Of a DNA stretch of 64,000 nt, positions 54,011 to 63,693 are shown one piece after another (position 1 is the first letter of the stretch; each line of letters begins with the position of its first letter). Under the pieces are notes generated by a model. It was not told where the DNA came from. It ran no database searches and saw only the letters and a program-made list of their open reading frames with translations. The DNA is from Sycon ciliatum. Lineage: Eukaryota > Porifera > Calcarea > Leucosolenida > Sycettidae. The DNA lies in NCBI RefSeq assembly GCF_964019385.1, contig NC_088645.1:38850463-38914462 (forward strand), read 5' to 3'. The translations under genes and the position numbers were made by a program.

Positions 54011-56763
54011 TTAACAAGAAGGACGAGGTCGAGGAATTCATCCACAAGCACAACATAGACATAATGTGTCTTGCCGAGACATTCCTGACCTCAGAGACCC
54101 CGGACAGCCTTGTCAACATCCCAAACTATAAACTTATCCGTCAAGACAGACCTGGCTTCGGTGGTGGAGTAGCGGCCTATGTACGGAGCTCACTTCATGT
54201 TACTCGGCTAGAGGACTTTGCTCGTGGTGATCTTGAACTTCTCTTTCTCCTCGTTCACGGCCTCAATGGTAAGCTAATCCTCGGCACAGTCTACCGACCT
54301 CCTGGGTCGCTCGTCTCGTACTGGGACAAGCTGACTGACGCTGTGGACTCAGTCCACGCGCCCAGGGCCGGCACGCCTATTGCTTTGGTCGGAGATTTCA
54401 ATATCGACACATCGTCTTCCAGAGTCGCCCAGCTGACGCATCTTCAACACTTCTGCGGTAACTTTTGTATTTTGAACCACGTCACTGAATCGACGCGTGT
54501 TGGACGTGGTGGGTCCAGAACCACCATAGAGTTCCTATTGGCTGAGGACGGTGCAGTGGGCTCTTGCCGCGTTCTCCCGCATAGCCTCAGTGACCACCTC
54601 CCCATCTTGGCTACCCTTGCCTTCGAAATGCCAACCGTGCCAGTACTCAGATCTAGCCGAAACACCAGAGGAATAAATCTTCCGCAGCTCTGCCAGGACT
54701 TGGTCAACTCTCGTCTAGAAGATTTCAGCACGGCGAAATCCTTGGAAGATATGTGGCAGCTATGGTATGACAAGGTCACCTCACTCCTTGACAGGCATGC
54801 TCCTGTCCAGGAGCACCGCTTATCCAGCTCTAGACATCAGATTCTCACAAGATCCCCATGGAAAACGGCCGTTTACCATGATGCAGTCCACGAACGAAAT
54901 CATGCCCACCATCGTTGGCTCCGAAAACCTACGGACACGGAACTTTACGACACATTTTCAGATGCCCGCAAAGCAGCAAAGCAGCTTGCTCGTCAGCTGA
55001 AATCATCCTACTACACACAACTACTGGACACGTGTCAATCCAACCCCCGGAAAGCTTGGAAGGTCCTCAACGACCTCTGCGGTCGGAAGAAATCGTCAAC
55101 TCCTACTCGGCTCACTGCTTCTGCCCTCAATGCCCAATTCAGTTCAGTTGTCAGCGATCCGCAGCGACCTGATGTCCTATCCCAACCTGAGGGACCGGGT
55201 ATAGCAGATGGCTTGAACCGCTTCGAACCAGCCACATGCGAAGAAGTGCTTGCTCTCCTACTGAAGGTAGACGAGAGGAAGGCCACGGGTAGCGACGGAA
55301 TTCCCTGCTATGTGTTGCGACACTGCGCTCGGGTCCTGGCTCCGTCACTGACTATCTTGATGAACGCGTCACTGGCCATGGGAAAGGTTCCGATGATGCT
55401 GAAATTGGCCCATATTCGCCCCATTTTCAAGGCAGGAGACCCCGAAACTGCTAAGAACTACCGCCCTATATCTTTGCTCCCTGTTGTTTCAAAGATCCTG
55501 GAAAGGATTGTGCATAAAAGGCTCTGTGTGCTCCTAACCGAACATGACCTCCTTCCTGCCGAGCAATTCGCTTACCGAGCTCACCACTCCACAGAGGACG
55601 CAGTCTTGTTGGCTGTGGATCAATTTTACGAAGCCGCAGACCAGCACCTGCATACCGGCGTGGTGCTCATTGATATGAGCAAAGCTTTCGACAAGGTCCA
55701 ACATCAGACCTTGCTCCAGGATCTCTTCGAACTTGGTGTCTCCTCTACGGCACTGGACTGGTTTGCGGACTACCTCAGCGCACGACGCCAGTGTGTGGTC
55801 ACTGCCAACGGTACACGCTCAGAGGAAACAGCTTGCACGTGCGGTGTCCCCCAAGGAAGCGTGCTTGGTCCGATATTATTCGCGATCTACACGAGATGTG
55901 TCGCATCAGTAGCTGACCCGGTGCGTACACTAATGTTCGCGGACGACATCATGCTGTACCTGAGCCACGCTAGCGCTCACGCCATCAACATCACCCTTTC
56001 CGCAGCAGTGTCGGCTGTCGCCAGGCTACTGGATGCCAAAGGGCTTATCCTCAACACCGGAAAGACGCAAGTGCTTGCAATCAAAGCTGGACGGCAGGCA
56101 CACCTCGACCTCCACATTACTTGCACTGGCACGCCTCTTGCCCAGACCAGTACGGCTCGCTACCTCGGAGTCACTCTGGACGAAAATCTTCGCTGGTCAC
56201 CGCAAGTCACCTCTATCGTCCGACGCACGGCTATGAAGCTGCGGATCCTCCGCCAGATCCGGCACTGCCTAACAGTGCGGCAGGCGATGCTGTATTACTC
56301 TGCCCTTGTCATACCGGATATTCTATATGCGTCGAATGAGTTTCTCCCAGGACTGTCCGCTGAGCAGCGGAACACAGTAGCCAAACTGGATAAACGTTGC
56401 ATCCGTTGCGTGGCCGATGAGCACCCATTGGCCCACACTCTTCCCCTATACACCAGGCTGGGTGTCTGCCCAGTGCTGGAACGAGGGGAATGCAAGCTCC
56501 GACTCCTGACATTTAGAATCCGTTCTGGAATCGTCAGTGAGCTGTTGTCGTCCCGAATTGTATTGCAAGGCCCGCCGACAGGCATTACCACTCGAGGTCA
56601 ATTGGGACGCAACCTTCCCCTCCCCCTGGCACACAGTGCTTCTGGCGCATGCCGACCGCTTCTAGCCAGCTGCCGACTCTGGAATGGCCTGCCCGACTGC
56701 ATGAAGTCCATAGTATCTGTCCGTGAATTCAAACGCATGCTACGCGTATTCTACTTCGGTTAA
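53992..56763 (+). CDS. LINE ORF2: endonuclease and reverse transcriptase (5'-interrupted)
   Basis: Apart from the first seven residues, which come from the TIR of the insert, the 923-codon frame is LINE sequence. EEP nuclease motifs: AETFL, GGGVAAYVRS, GTVYRPPGS, VGDFNID and SDHLPI (about residues 30-205). RT motifs: KNYRPISLLPVVSKILERIV, then DMSKAFD (Asp at ~561), GVPQGSVLGPILF, FADDIMLY (Asp pair at 651-652) and YLGVTLDENLRW, followed by a thumb with LDKRCIRC and the terminal WNGLPD / REFKRML. All RT catalytic aspartates are present. Only the first beta strand of the nuclease is severed, lying at 50598-50788. The enzyme would nick the target and copy its own RNA; this copy cannot make the complete nuclease unless the insert is removed. 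Confidence 0.85.
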   Translation: MKPECPFNKKDEVEEFIHKHNIDIMCLAETFLTSETPDSLVNIPNYKLIRQDRPGFGGGVAAYVRSSLHVTRLEDFARGDLELLFLLVHGLNGKLILGTVYRPPGSLVSYWDKLTDAVDSVHAPRAGTPIALVGDFNIDTSSSRVAQLTHLQHFCGNFCILNHVTESTRVGRGGSRTTIEFLLAEDGAVGSCRVLPHSLSDHLPILATLAFEMPTVPVLRSSRNTRGINLPQLCQDLVNSRLEDFSTAKSLEDMWQLWYDKVTSLLDRHAPVQEHRLSSSRHQILTRSPWKTAVYHDAVHERNHAHHRWLRKPTDTELYDTFSDARKAAKQLARQLKSSYYTQLLDTCQSNPRKAWKVLNDLCGRKKSSTPTRLTASALNAQFSSVVSDPQRPDVLSQPEGPGIADGLNRFEPATCEEVLALLLKVDERKATGSDGIPCYVLRHCARVLAPSLTILMNASLAMGKVPMMLKLAHIRPIFKAGDPETAKNYRPISLLPVVSKILERIVHKRLCVLLTEHDLLPAEQFAYRAHHSTEDAVLLAVDQFYEAADQHLHTGVVLIDMSKAFDKVQHQTLLQDLFELGVSSTALDWFADYLSARRQCVVTANGTRSEETACTCGVPQGSVLGPILFAIYTRCVASVADPVRTLMFADDIMLYLSHASAHAINITLSAAVSAVARLLDAKGLILNTGKTQVLAIKAGRQAHLDLHITCTGTPLAQTSTARYLGVTLDENLRWSPQVTSIVRRTAMKLRILRQIRHCLTVRQAMLYYSALVIPDILYASNEFLPGLSAEQRNTVAKLDKRCIRCVADEHPLAHTLPLYTRLGVCPVLERGECKLRLLTFRIRSGIVSELLSSRIVLQGPPTGITTRGQLGRNLPLPLAHSASGACRPLLASCRLWNGLPDCMKSIVSVREFKRMLRVFYFG

Positions 56764-57018
56764 ATGTAATGGCTTTCGTAACCTGCTGATGAGACTCGAT
56801 AGAATCATGCTACGATGACCCGATTTGTAAATTTGAGATCCATTTTTTCTGCTCGTCTTGACCCTGCCTCCCCTCATTGCTACTTCCGTTTTCGTATTTT
56901 TATTTTCATTTATTTTCTCTTCATTTCTGACTCTTCTTACTGGTTGTCATCGCTTTCATAATATTGGGCAGAACCGCCCGTTTGCCATGCGATGTAAAAT
57001 AAATAAACAACAACAACA

Positions 57019-57833
57019 ACAACATTGACATACATATACCGGTATGCAGTGGGTCGACATTGGCCTGGTTTGGCAGCTATCTGCCTGGGTGGATGTAGCA
57101 GGTTTGCATTGGTGCGTCGTCCAGTCCGACATTATCTTGTAACTGTGGAGTACCGGCAGGGTTTGAGAGGTTGCTCGTGCTGTGAACACATCTCCAGTGC
57201 CTGTCTCGTCCTGGAAGTGCCGTCTCGCCGCTTCCTTGCTCTACAGTCACGCCGTTATTTCGCTTTGTTTCGTGGTGCAGCTCAAAACCTGCCCAAACAA
57301 CTGTGAGCTCGCAACATGGTATGGAAAAATTGCACCACTCATGCTGGTTAACTAAAACCGGGATAGTCGAGTAAGCGAGTTCACTCCCAGGGCCATGGCA
57401 AGATCTGTTCAGCGCGAGCTATTCCAACCTCCAAGTGCATAGTCACCGATCGATCCATGCGATGGTGGTTGACCTACAAAGAGCCAAGGTCTACGAGTAC
57501 TACTATTGGATGCTGTCTATATGCAGTCAACAAAATCAAAGTACCTCAGTATGCCCCAGAATAGGGCATGTGCATCTATAGCATTACACAACAGGGGTTC
57601 TGGCGGCACCTGTCAAACAAGCAGTAGCGACTAGTGCCAGCTACCTATTGGAGGCTAGCCGCTACAGTCTGTCACTGGAGATAATTATTATGTTCACTGT
57701 TTAGACTGAGCACAATCAATGATGCCCAATCAATCTGCCCATTGTGTGTTCTGTTCCACCTAATTATAACGTCCCATCGCATCAATCCTACTATACGCAC
57801 ATGTCGTCACTCTAGCACGACTTGTGTTATTAT
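57019..57833. other. No gene seen
   Basis: Sequence between the LINE tail and the Ngaro-like element; short frames only. Confidence 0.4.
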
Positions 57834-58145
57834 ATGTTGGTTTGCGTTGCGCAAACCATAGTTAACCTACATGTCACAGAGCCGCATCTCCCGCATGGAG
57901 ATGCCGTCCGCAGACACGCCAAAACCGGCTAAGTCTCATACGACCTCCGCAAAAGTCGTACGCACTGCCGGGCTCCCGCGCGGGGCCCCACGCAAGCATT
58001 CGCAACCGCGATGCGCGTACGGCATGCCGTATAAGCCACCTATCCGCCTTGGGTGCAAGCTCACCCAAGGCCACCCTCGCAAGGCAGGAACACGTAAAGA
58101 CATTCACCAGTTGTTTGTTGTGCCTGCCCGCCGCAGAAATTGTTT
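57834..58145 (+). repeat. Ngaro terminal repeat A1, hairpin-rich
   Basis: Five short perfect or near-perfect hairpins follow one another: 57839-57857 (GGTTTGCG/CGCAAACC), 57884-57904 (GCATCTCC/GGAGATGC), 57939-57960 (TACGAC/GTCGTA), 58018-58031 (TACGGCATGCCGTA) and 58047-58070 (CCTTGGGTG/CACCCAAGG). Confidence 0.85.
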
Positions 58146-58195
58146 GAAATTGTCTCCTCTAAGCTTCCGCTCTCAGCGATAGTCTTACACCCACC

Positions 58196-58937
58196 ATGGC
58201 TTTCTCGCAGGCACAAAGGGAGTCTATCCAGCAGATCGTGGCAGCAGCCCTCAGCGGCAACGCACCGGAGAACGCCACGGAGCAAGAAGACAGTATGTGT
58301 GCTGATGAATTCATGCACTATACACACATGGGTAACCCCTCCTGTATTTCGCACGTCTCGTTGGAGACAGTCGATCGGATAAGACGAATCGAGTACATAG
58401 ATCTGGCAATACTGCTCCCGCCCAAACCTATTTCTGCCGGGGAGCCAGCCCCTAACTTGCCTAAGAGGTTCCGTATAGACGAGGAAGGGGCACTTTCGGT
58501 GACAAGCGCACCGAAAGGAAAAATTGAGAACCTTGCCACTTGGGCCGAGGCATGGTCTATTTTTAGCCTGATCGCCATCCGCGATCACCCTCGCTGCGCC
58601 GCTGCACTGATGCAGCGTCAAATACGTATGGTACAGGCAGCCTGTCTCGGCAGTCGTGGACCATGACACGCGGGCACGCCAGGCCCTGTAAAAGGACCCA
58701 GGCCGATCCCTGGCAGAGCCCTCCCCAATTGCAACATTTGCAAGAAGGTGGCACTTGGCCGGAGCGTGCACCTCGGCCTTTCGCGGCAAGCAGGCGAAAG
58801 AGAGTGCAAGCACTAAATCAACTGAAATCTGCCGCCGCTACAATCACGGCGCCTGCAGCGGCCCATGTCGCTTTCGACACGCCTGCCTCTTCTGCTCAGG
58901 CTCGCACGCCGTGTCAGCCTGCCCAGCCAAGAAATAA
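58196..58937 (+). pseudogene. Ngaro Gag-like protein, frameshifted
   Basis: The first frame (58196-58666) gives MAFSQAQRESIQQIVAAALS, an acidic middle and LATWAEAWSIF followed by HPRCAAALMQRQIRMVQ, the core signature of DIRS/Ngaro Gag-like proteins. A frameshift at about 58660 leads to a second frame (58755-58937) ending CRRYNHGACSGPCRFRHAC and CSGSHAVSAC, the Cys/His finger typical of the C terminus of these proteins. One or two indels and a stop separate the halves. Confidence 0.65.
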
Positions 58938-59221
58938 GAGAGAACAGCAATCAGCCCCGGCACTACTTTCTTGCATTCACCCGCCCCCTAACACCCTATG
59001 AACATTGCTGCATTACACCCCAACACCCCTATCAATATTGATGCATTACACACTGAATTGCTGGCGCACCCGAATCCTGCATTTGTTCATTCTCTAATTA
59101 GCAATTTACGTGCCGGCTGTTGTATCGGGTTCACTGGACCCCGTGATGTGTCCGTACGCAGCCCGAACTTGTCTTCAGTGGCAGCACACCCCGAGGTCGT
59201 CGACCAGGACCTGGCCACGGA

Positions 59222-59640
59222 ATGCAGTCGCGGCCACACCCCTGGCCCCTTCAACGCGTCGCCACTCGTCCATCTGCGCCCCCTGGCGTAGGCGTGGTCC
59301 CCAAGAAGTCGGGCAGCCACCGGCTCATCATGCACCTGTCCGCCCCCGAGGGGAACAGCGTCAAGTCGTTCATTGACAAGCAGGCCTACCATTTCTCTCT
59401 AATTACGATCGACACGATAGCAGACCATGTACGCAGGACTGGACCTCTTGCACCGCGATAATTCAGCAGGGTGCACTGCCTGGGAGTCCGGCACCTGCCG
59501 ACACGCCGGGGTCATGGCCCTGATATGCAGCACCATGCAACTCGCCGCTCGCCACAACTTCTGCCTGCTCGTCCGTCACGTCGCCGGCGTCAACAGCATC
59601 GCAGACGCACTCTCCCGGCCCAGTTCCAGCGCTTCCACCG
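59222..59640 (+). pseudogene. Ngaro RT/RNase H with the RT core deleted
   Basis: Residues GVVPKKSGSHRLIMHLSAPE and GNSVKSFIDKQ (about 59291-59390) are the start of a DIRS/Ngaro-type RT. Near 59430 the sequence jumps to HRDNSAGCTAWESG ... MQLAARHNFCLLVRHVAGVN SIADALSR (to about 59624), the end of the RNase H domain. The fingers-palm region with the YxDD box and most of RNase H are missing, about 1 kb judging from family lengths. Confidence 0.7.
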
Positions 59641-60101
59641 TCTGGTTCCGACGCGGAGACTGCCCCATCATCACTCGCAAGTGCCCAATCCGACAACGGA
59701 TAGTCGCATCCGTCTGCAGTTGGCCAAGCGCTCCAGCCGCCAATTCAAGCCCCCACCTACAGTTTCCGCTGTCAATGATTATCCATGCCCTGCCGGGGCG
59801 AACCCTTCATGGTCTACCTTACCACTCTGTGGGCTTACCGGGCTTATCCGGCCCCTTAGAACACCCCTTTTTTTGGGAGGAATGGTGGCCGACACCCCGC
59901 AGGCCCCGAACCGGCGACCGCTGTACTCGGGGGCGCTCCATATGTACGCGACACACGTGGCTCGTATGGCGCAAACAAAATAAGGGCCAGGCACCGCGTT
60001 GCCGTGCTACCGAGGCAAATTGTAGAGGGCGTTAAGCCTACCTAGCAGGTTGTATGTTTGCCCGTATACTAGGGGCACGGCTCTGCGAGCCTGACCTGCT
60101 C

Positions 60102-60960
60102 GCTGTCTTGTGCTCTGCGTGTATATCCAGGCTCGCAAGCCGCACGCATAACATCCCGCCGGATGTCCACCTCCCGCTGGAGGATCGCCTGCAGACACCA
60201 CCGCCGCAAGCAACGGCTCCGCGAGCCAACGCTTCGCCGCCCGCTGTCTATTGTTCTGTGTGTCTATCCAGAGTCGCTAGCCCCACTCGCATAACATCCC
60301 GCCGGATGTCCACCTCCCGCCGGAGGATCGCTTACAGACACTACCGCTGCAAGCTACGGCTCCGCCGAGCCAAGGCTTCGCCGCCCGCTGTCTGTTGTTT
60401 TATGTGTCTATCCAGGGTCGCTAACCCGGCTCGCATAACATCCCGCCGGATGTCCACCTTCCGCTGGAGAATCGCTTACAGACACTACCGCTGCAAGCTA
60501 CGGCTCCACCGAGCCAATGCTTCGCTGCCTGCTGTCTATTGTTCTGTGTGTCTGTCCAAGGTCGCCAGCCCTACTCGCATAACATCCCGCCGGATGTCCA
60601 CCTCCTTCCGGACGATCACTTACAGACACTACCGCTGCAAGCTACGGCTCCGTCGAGCCAAGGCTTCGCCGCCCGCTGTCTATTGTTCTGTGTGTCTATC
60701 CAGGGTCGCTAGCCCTGCTCGCATAACATCCCGCCAGATGTCCACCTCCCGCTGGAGAATCGCTTACAGACACTACCGCTGCAAGCTACGGCTCCGCCGA
60801 GCCAAGGCTTCGCCGCCCGCTGTCTATTGTTCTGTGTGTCTGTCCAGGGTCGCCAGCCCCGCTTGCATAACGTCCCTCCGGATGTCCACCTCCCGCCGGA
60901 GAATCACTTACCGCCGCAAGCCACGGCTACGCAAGCCAACGCTTACGTGCCACTCCATGC
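60102..60960 (+). repeat. 144-bp tandem array in coding phase
   Basis: Copies begin GCTGTCTATTGTTCTGTGTG at 60102 (141 long), 60243, 60387, 60531, 60675 and 60819. Since 144 is 48 codons, one frame stays open for 315 codons (60054-61001) and encodes Arg/Ser/Cys-rich 48-residue repeats (CLSRVASPTRITSRRMSTSR and RIAYRHYRCKLRLRRAKASP). The array lies between RNase H and recombinase and has no recognised domain; whether the repeat is translated is unknown. Each copy contains GGCTCCGCCGAGCC, a small hairpin. Confidence 0.8.
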
Positions 60961-61285
60961 GCCCACCCGCAAGGCTAAGTATCTATGGATTAGGCCAATA
61001 GCCGAGGCTCCCAGCCCGCGGGGCTGGGGAGGAGGGGGGCTCTCGGGTCGCATTTGCATTAGCCCCACGGGATGAGGGAGAACCTCGGCCAAACCAGTGC
61101 AGGAACGCCCCGCCGAGGTCAGGGGGGAGATCTCCCACTAGCATAACCCACGGGTCCCCTGCTTACAATCCGCAGCCACGCCGCCGGGCCAGTGTGTTCC
61201 GGGAAGCGGGCCGCCGTTCGGCGACTCGGCGCAGCATGCATACACCGCAGCTTGGCCGCCGTGCCATGCTGCCTGTTTAGGGAAT

Positions 61286-62514
61286 GTGCACGTGTGCAGG
61301 CGTATGCGTGTGTGCATTTGTGTTGCATGCATTTGTGTTGCATGCGCTTGTGCCTGTGTCCTCCTAGGCTCGCTAGCCGCCGCTCTCTCAGCGCGAGCAG
61401 AGCACCTGATTGCCAACTGGGTAGCCACTGGCGCACAGCGCACGTACGCCCCAGGCTGGCGTGCATTCCTGGAGTTCATGGGTCGCATGCGCCGCGACGC
61501 ACATCACCCAGATCAGAACAACGTCATGCTGTTTGCTGCCGCAATATCTCACTCAGTCAGTGCCAGCACTCTGAGAGTCTACCTGGCCGCGGTCAAATAC
61601 CACCTCCTCCGCATGGGAGGCCCGGTCGGGGTTACATCCTCAAGCCGCATCACTGCCCTGCTCAAGGCCTTAGAGAGGGAGAGAGCGTCGCTCCCCAGGC
61701 ATCCGTCAGCACACCCTCAGCGCCAAGCGATCACCGTCCACCAGCTGAAGGCTCTCCGTCAGTTCTTGGATCTGTCCTTGTACTCCCCGGCAGACAGACT
61801 GATGCTATGGGCTGCTCTGACGACAGCCTTCCACGGCCTGCTGCGTGTGAGTGAGTACACGTCGCTGTCACCACACGGTCTCGGCGGCTTCAAGACGCTG
61901 AGGCGCAAACACCTCCAACTAGCCCAGCAGGAGGCCACTCTGCAGCTCCAGAGGACGAAGACGTCTCAATTAACAGCAGGCGGGGAAGTAGCGCTGCACC
62001 GCTACGCTGACCCCACACTATGTCCCGTCCGAGCCCTGCAGGCTTCATTCGGTCCAGCAAATGGAGCAATGACGAGCAACCCCTCTTCAAGTTTCAGGAT
62101 GCTCACCATCTCACGCCGAACGACATCAATGCTGTCCTACACAAATGCTGTCCAAGCATCAGCGGTCATTCCTTACGCGCCGGGGGAGCTACACACACGG
62201 CAGATCGAGGCGCCCCAGAGTATGCCCTGACGGCTGCAGGCCGCTGGTCCAGCGGGGCATATCGTACGTACATTCACAGGCCGCAGGCATGCCACAGCAC
62301 TACTAGAGCCTGCGTGTCGCAAGCCACTCGGTACCTTTATTGGAGGCACGGGTGCTGCCGATGGGCGCCGCATAGTGCACGCACATCGGCACCATTGAAC
62401 TATTCATGTGTACTAAGATTTAGTGTTCCGCTGCCATGGCAACCTAGTAGTACACGTAGCCGTTCCGACGGCGCACGACCCCGCGGGTCGCTTCTGCTGT
62501 CCTTGCCTCTCTGA
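61286..62514 (+). pseudogene. Tyrosine recombinase, single frameshift
   Basis: Frame 1 (61286-62230) holds the SAM-like N-terminal domain (RTYAPGWRAFLEFM) and the first half of the catalytic domain with box A Arg in FHGLLRVSEYTSL (Arg near 61844) and the LQRTKTSQ strand. At about 62040-62060 the meaningful sequence shifts to the frame of 62020-62514: DINAVLHKC, then GHSLRAGGATHTADRGAPEY (His-x-x-Arg) and GRWSSGAYRTYIHR with the nucleophile Tyr near 62269. All R...HxxR...Y residues survive, so one indel separates this from an open enzyme. The true start probably lies nearer 61370, after a TGCATTTGTGT tandem. Confidence 0.8.
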
Positions 62515-62668
62515 TGCGTGATATGTGTACATCATAATAATCATGACCTCATACTGAGTACATGTACGTCATACTTGATTACCGATCACAGGCTCATGAT
62601 TATTCATGCTGGAATAAACGCTTGCGACACCCCACAGGCTCGTCTCTCTTGTGTGGCATGAGGGTTAA
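62342..62668 (+). repeat. Ngaro split repeat B1
   Basis: 327 bases beginning GGAGGCACGGGTGCTGCCG and ending TGAGGGTTAA, matching B2 with a handful of changes. Contains the hairpin CGACCC-CGC-GGGTCG (62476-62490). An AATAAA lies near its end (GGAATAAACGC), a plausible polyadenylation signal. Confidence 0.85.
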
Positions 62669-62980
62669 ATGTTGGTTTGCGTTGCGCAAACCGTAGTTAA
62701 CCTACATGTCACAGAGCCGCATCTCCCGCATGGAGATGCCGTCCGCAGACACGCCAAAACCGGCTAAGTCTCATACGACCTCCGCAAAAGTCGTACGCAC
62801 TGCCGGGCTCCCGCGCGGGGCCCCACGCAAGCATTCGCAACCGCGATGCGCGTACGGCATGCCGTATAAGCCACCTATCCGCCTTGGGTGCAAGCTCACC
62901 CAAGGCCACCCTCGCAAGGCAGGAACACGTAAAGACATTCACCAGTTGTTTGTTGTGCCTGCCCGCCGCAGAAATTGTTT
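62669..62980 (+). repeat. Ngaro split repeat A2
   Basis: Same length as A1, shifted by 4835 bases, with all five hairpins preserved; it directly abuts B1. Confidence 0.85.
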
Positions 62981-63008
62981 CCCACCCTCCCGCACCGTTT
63001 AAAAGGCA

Positions 63009-63336
63009 GGAGGCACGGGTGCTGCCGATGGGCGCCGCATAGTGCACGCACATCGGCACCATTGAACTATTCATGTGTACTCAGATTTAGTGTTCCGCTG
63101 CCATAGCAACCTAGTAGTACACGTAGCCGTTCCGACGGCGCACGACCCCGCGGGTCGCTTCTGCTGTCCTTGCCTCTCTGATGCGTGATATGTGTACATC
63201 ATTTATAATCATGACCTCATACTGAGTACATGTACGTCATACTTGATTACCGATCACAGGCTCATGATTGTTCATGCTGGAATAAACGCTTGCGACACCC
63301 CACAGGCTCGTCTCTCTTGTGTGGCATGAGGGTTAA
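63009..63336 (+). repeat. Ngaro split repeat B2
   Basis: Right end of the element; one extra base relative to B1 (CATTTATAATC versus CATAATAATC). Confidence 0.85.
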
Positions 63337-63690
63337 TGTTCATTTTGATTCGCACGATAAATAGAGCACAATAAACGTTAACTTGACCGGAGGTTAAAGG
63401 CGACTGCAGATAGAGGAACACATCGAGGTACAGGTACCGGCATCGATACAGTATCAGAGAGAAACAAACAAAAATGAGAGGTACGCAGAAAAACCTCTCG
63501 TAAGCCCAAGTCTGAAAAGGGAAGTGGTTGATGAGGGATGAATGCACTGTCCACGCTCATCTACACTGTTCGTGGAAATGCACACATACATACAATAATA
63601 TACAACATAGCAATAGCATGCACAGAACCGAACAATTTCATGTTCACACATGCAAGCACAGACCTGAACATTAGTCTGTCCCTCCAGGAA
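63337..63690. other. No gene seen
   Basis: Flank of the Ngaro-like element; no recognisable feature. Confidence 0.4.
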
Positions 63691-63693
63691 ATC

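Larger units (their letters stand above)
49333..57018 (+). mobile_element. Non-LTR retrotransposon (CR1/Jockey-like LINE) split by a DNA element
   Basis: ORF1 with a zinc knuckle, a Gln-rich segment, ORF2 with EEP nuclease and RT, a ~240-base 3' UTR and an AAC-repeat tail (57001-57018) follow one another in LINE order. The element is interrupted by the TTAA-flanked insertion at 50789-54010. Apart from that insertion ORF2 is open over its whole length, so the copy is fairly recent. The 5' end is not defined. Clade assignment is tentative and rests on motif style only. Confidence 0.8.
57834..63336 (+). mobile_element. Ngaro-like tyrosine-recombinase retrotransposon
   Basis: The order is A1 (57834-58145), Gag-like and pol remnants, a 144-bp tandem array, a tyrosine recombinase, B1 (62342-62668), A2 (62669-62980), a 28-base spacer, and B2 (63009-63336). 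Split direct repeats A1-B1-A2-B2 are diagnostic of Ngaro/PAT-type elements, which integrate via a circular intermediate and a tyrosine recombinase instead of an integrase, and make no target duplication. The RT core is deleted and the recombinase frameshifted, so this copy is defective, although the A and B repeats are nearly identical. Confidence 0.85.

Noticed and set aside
56780..56815. CTGATGAG in the LINE 3' UTR as a hammerhead core
   Set aside because: No stem II, no GAAA in the proper place and no closing stem I.
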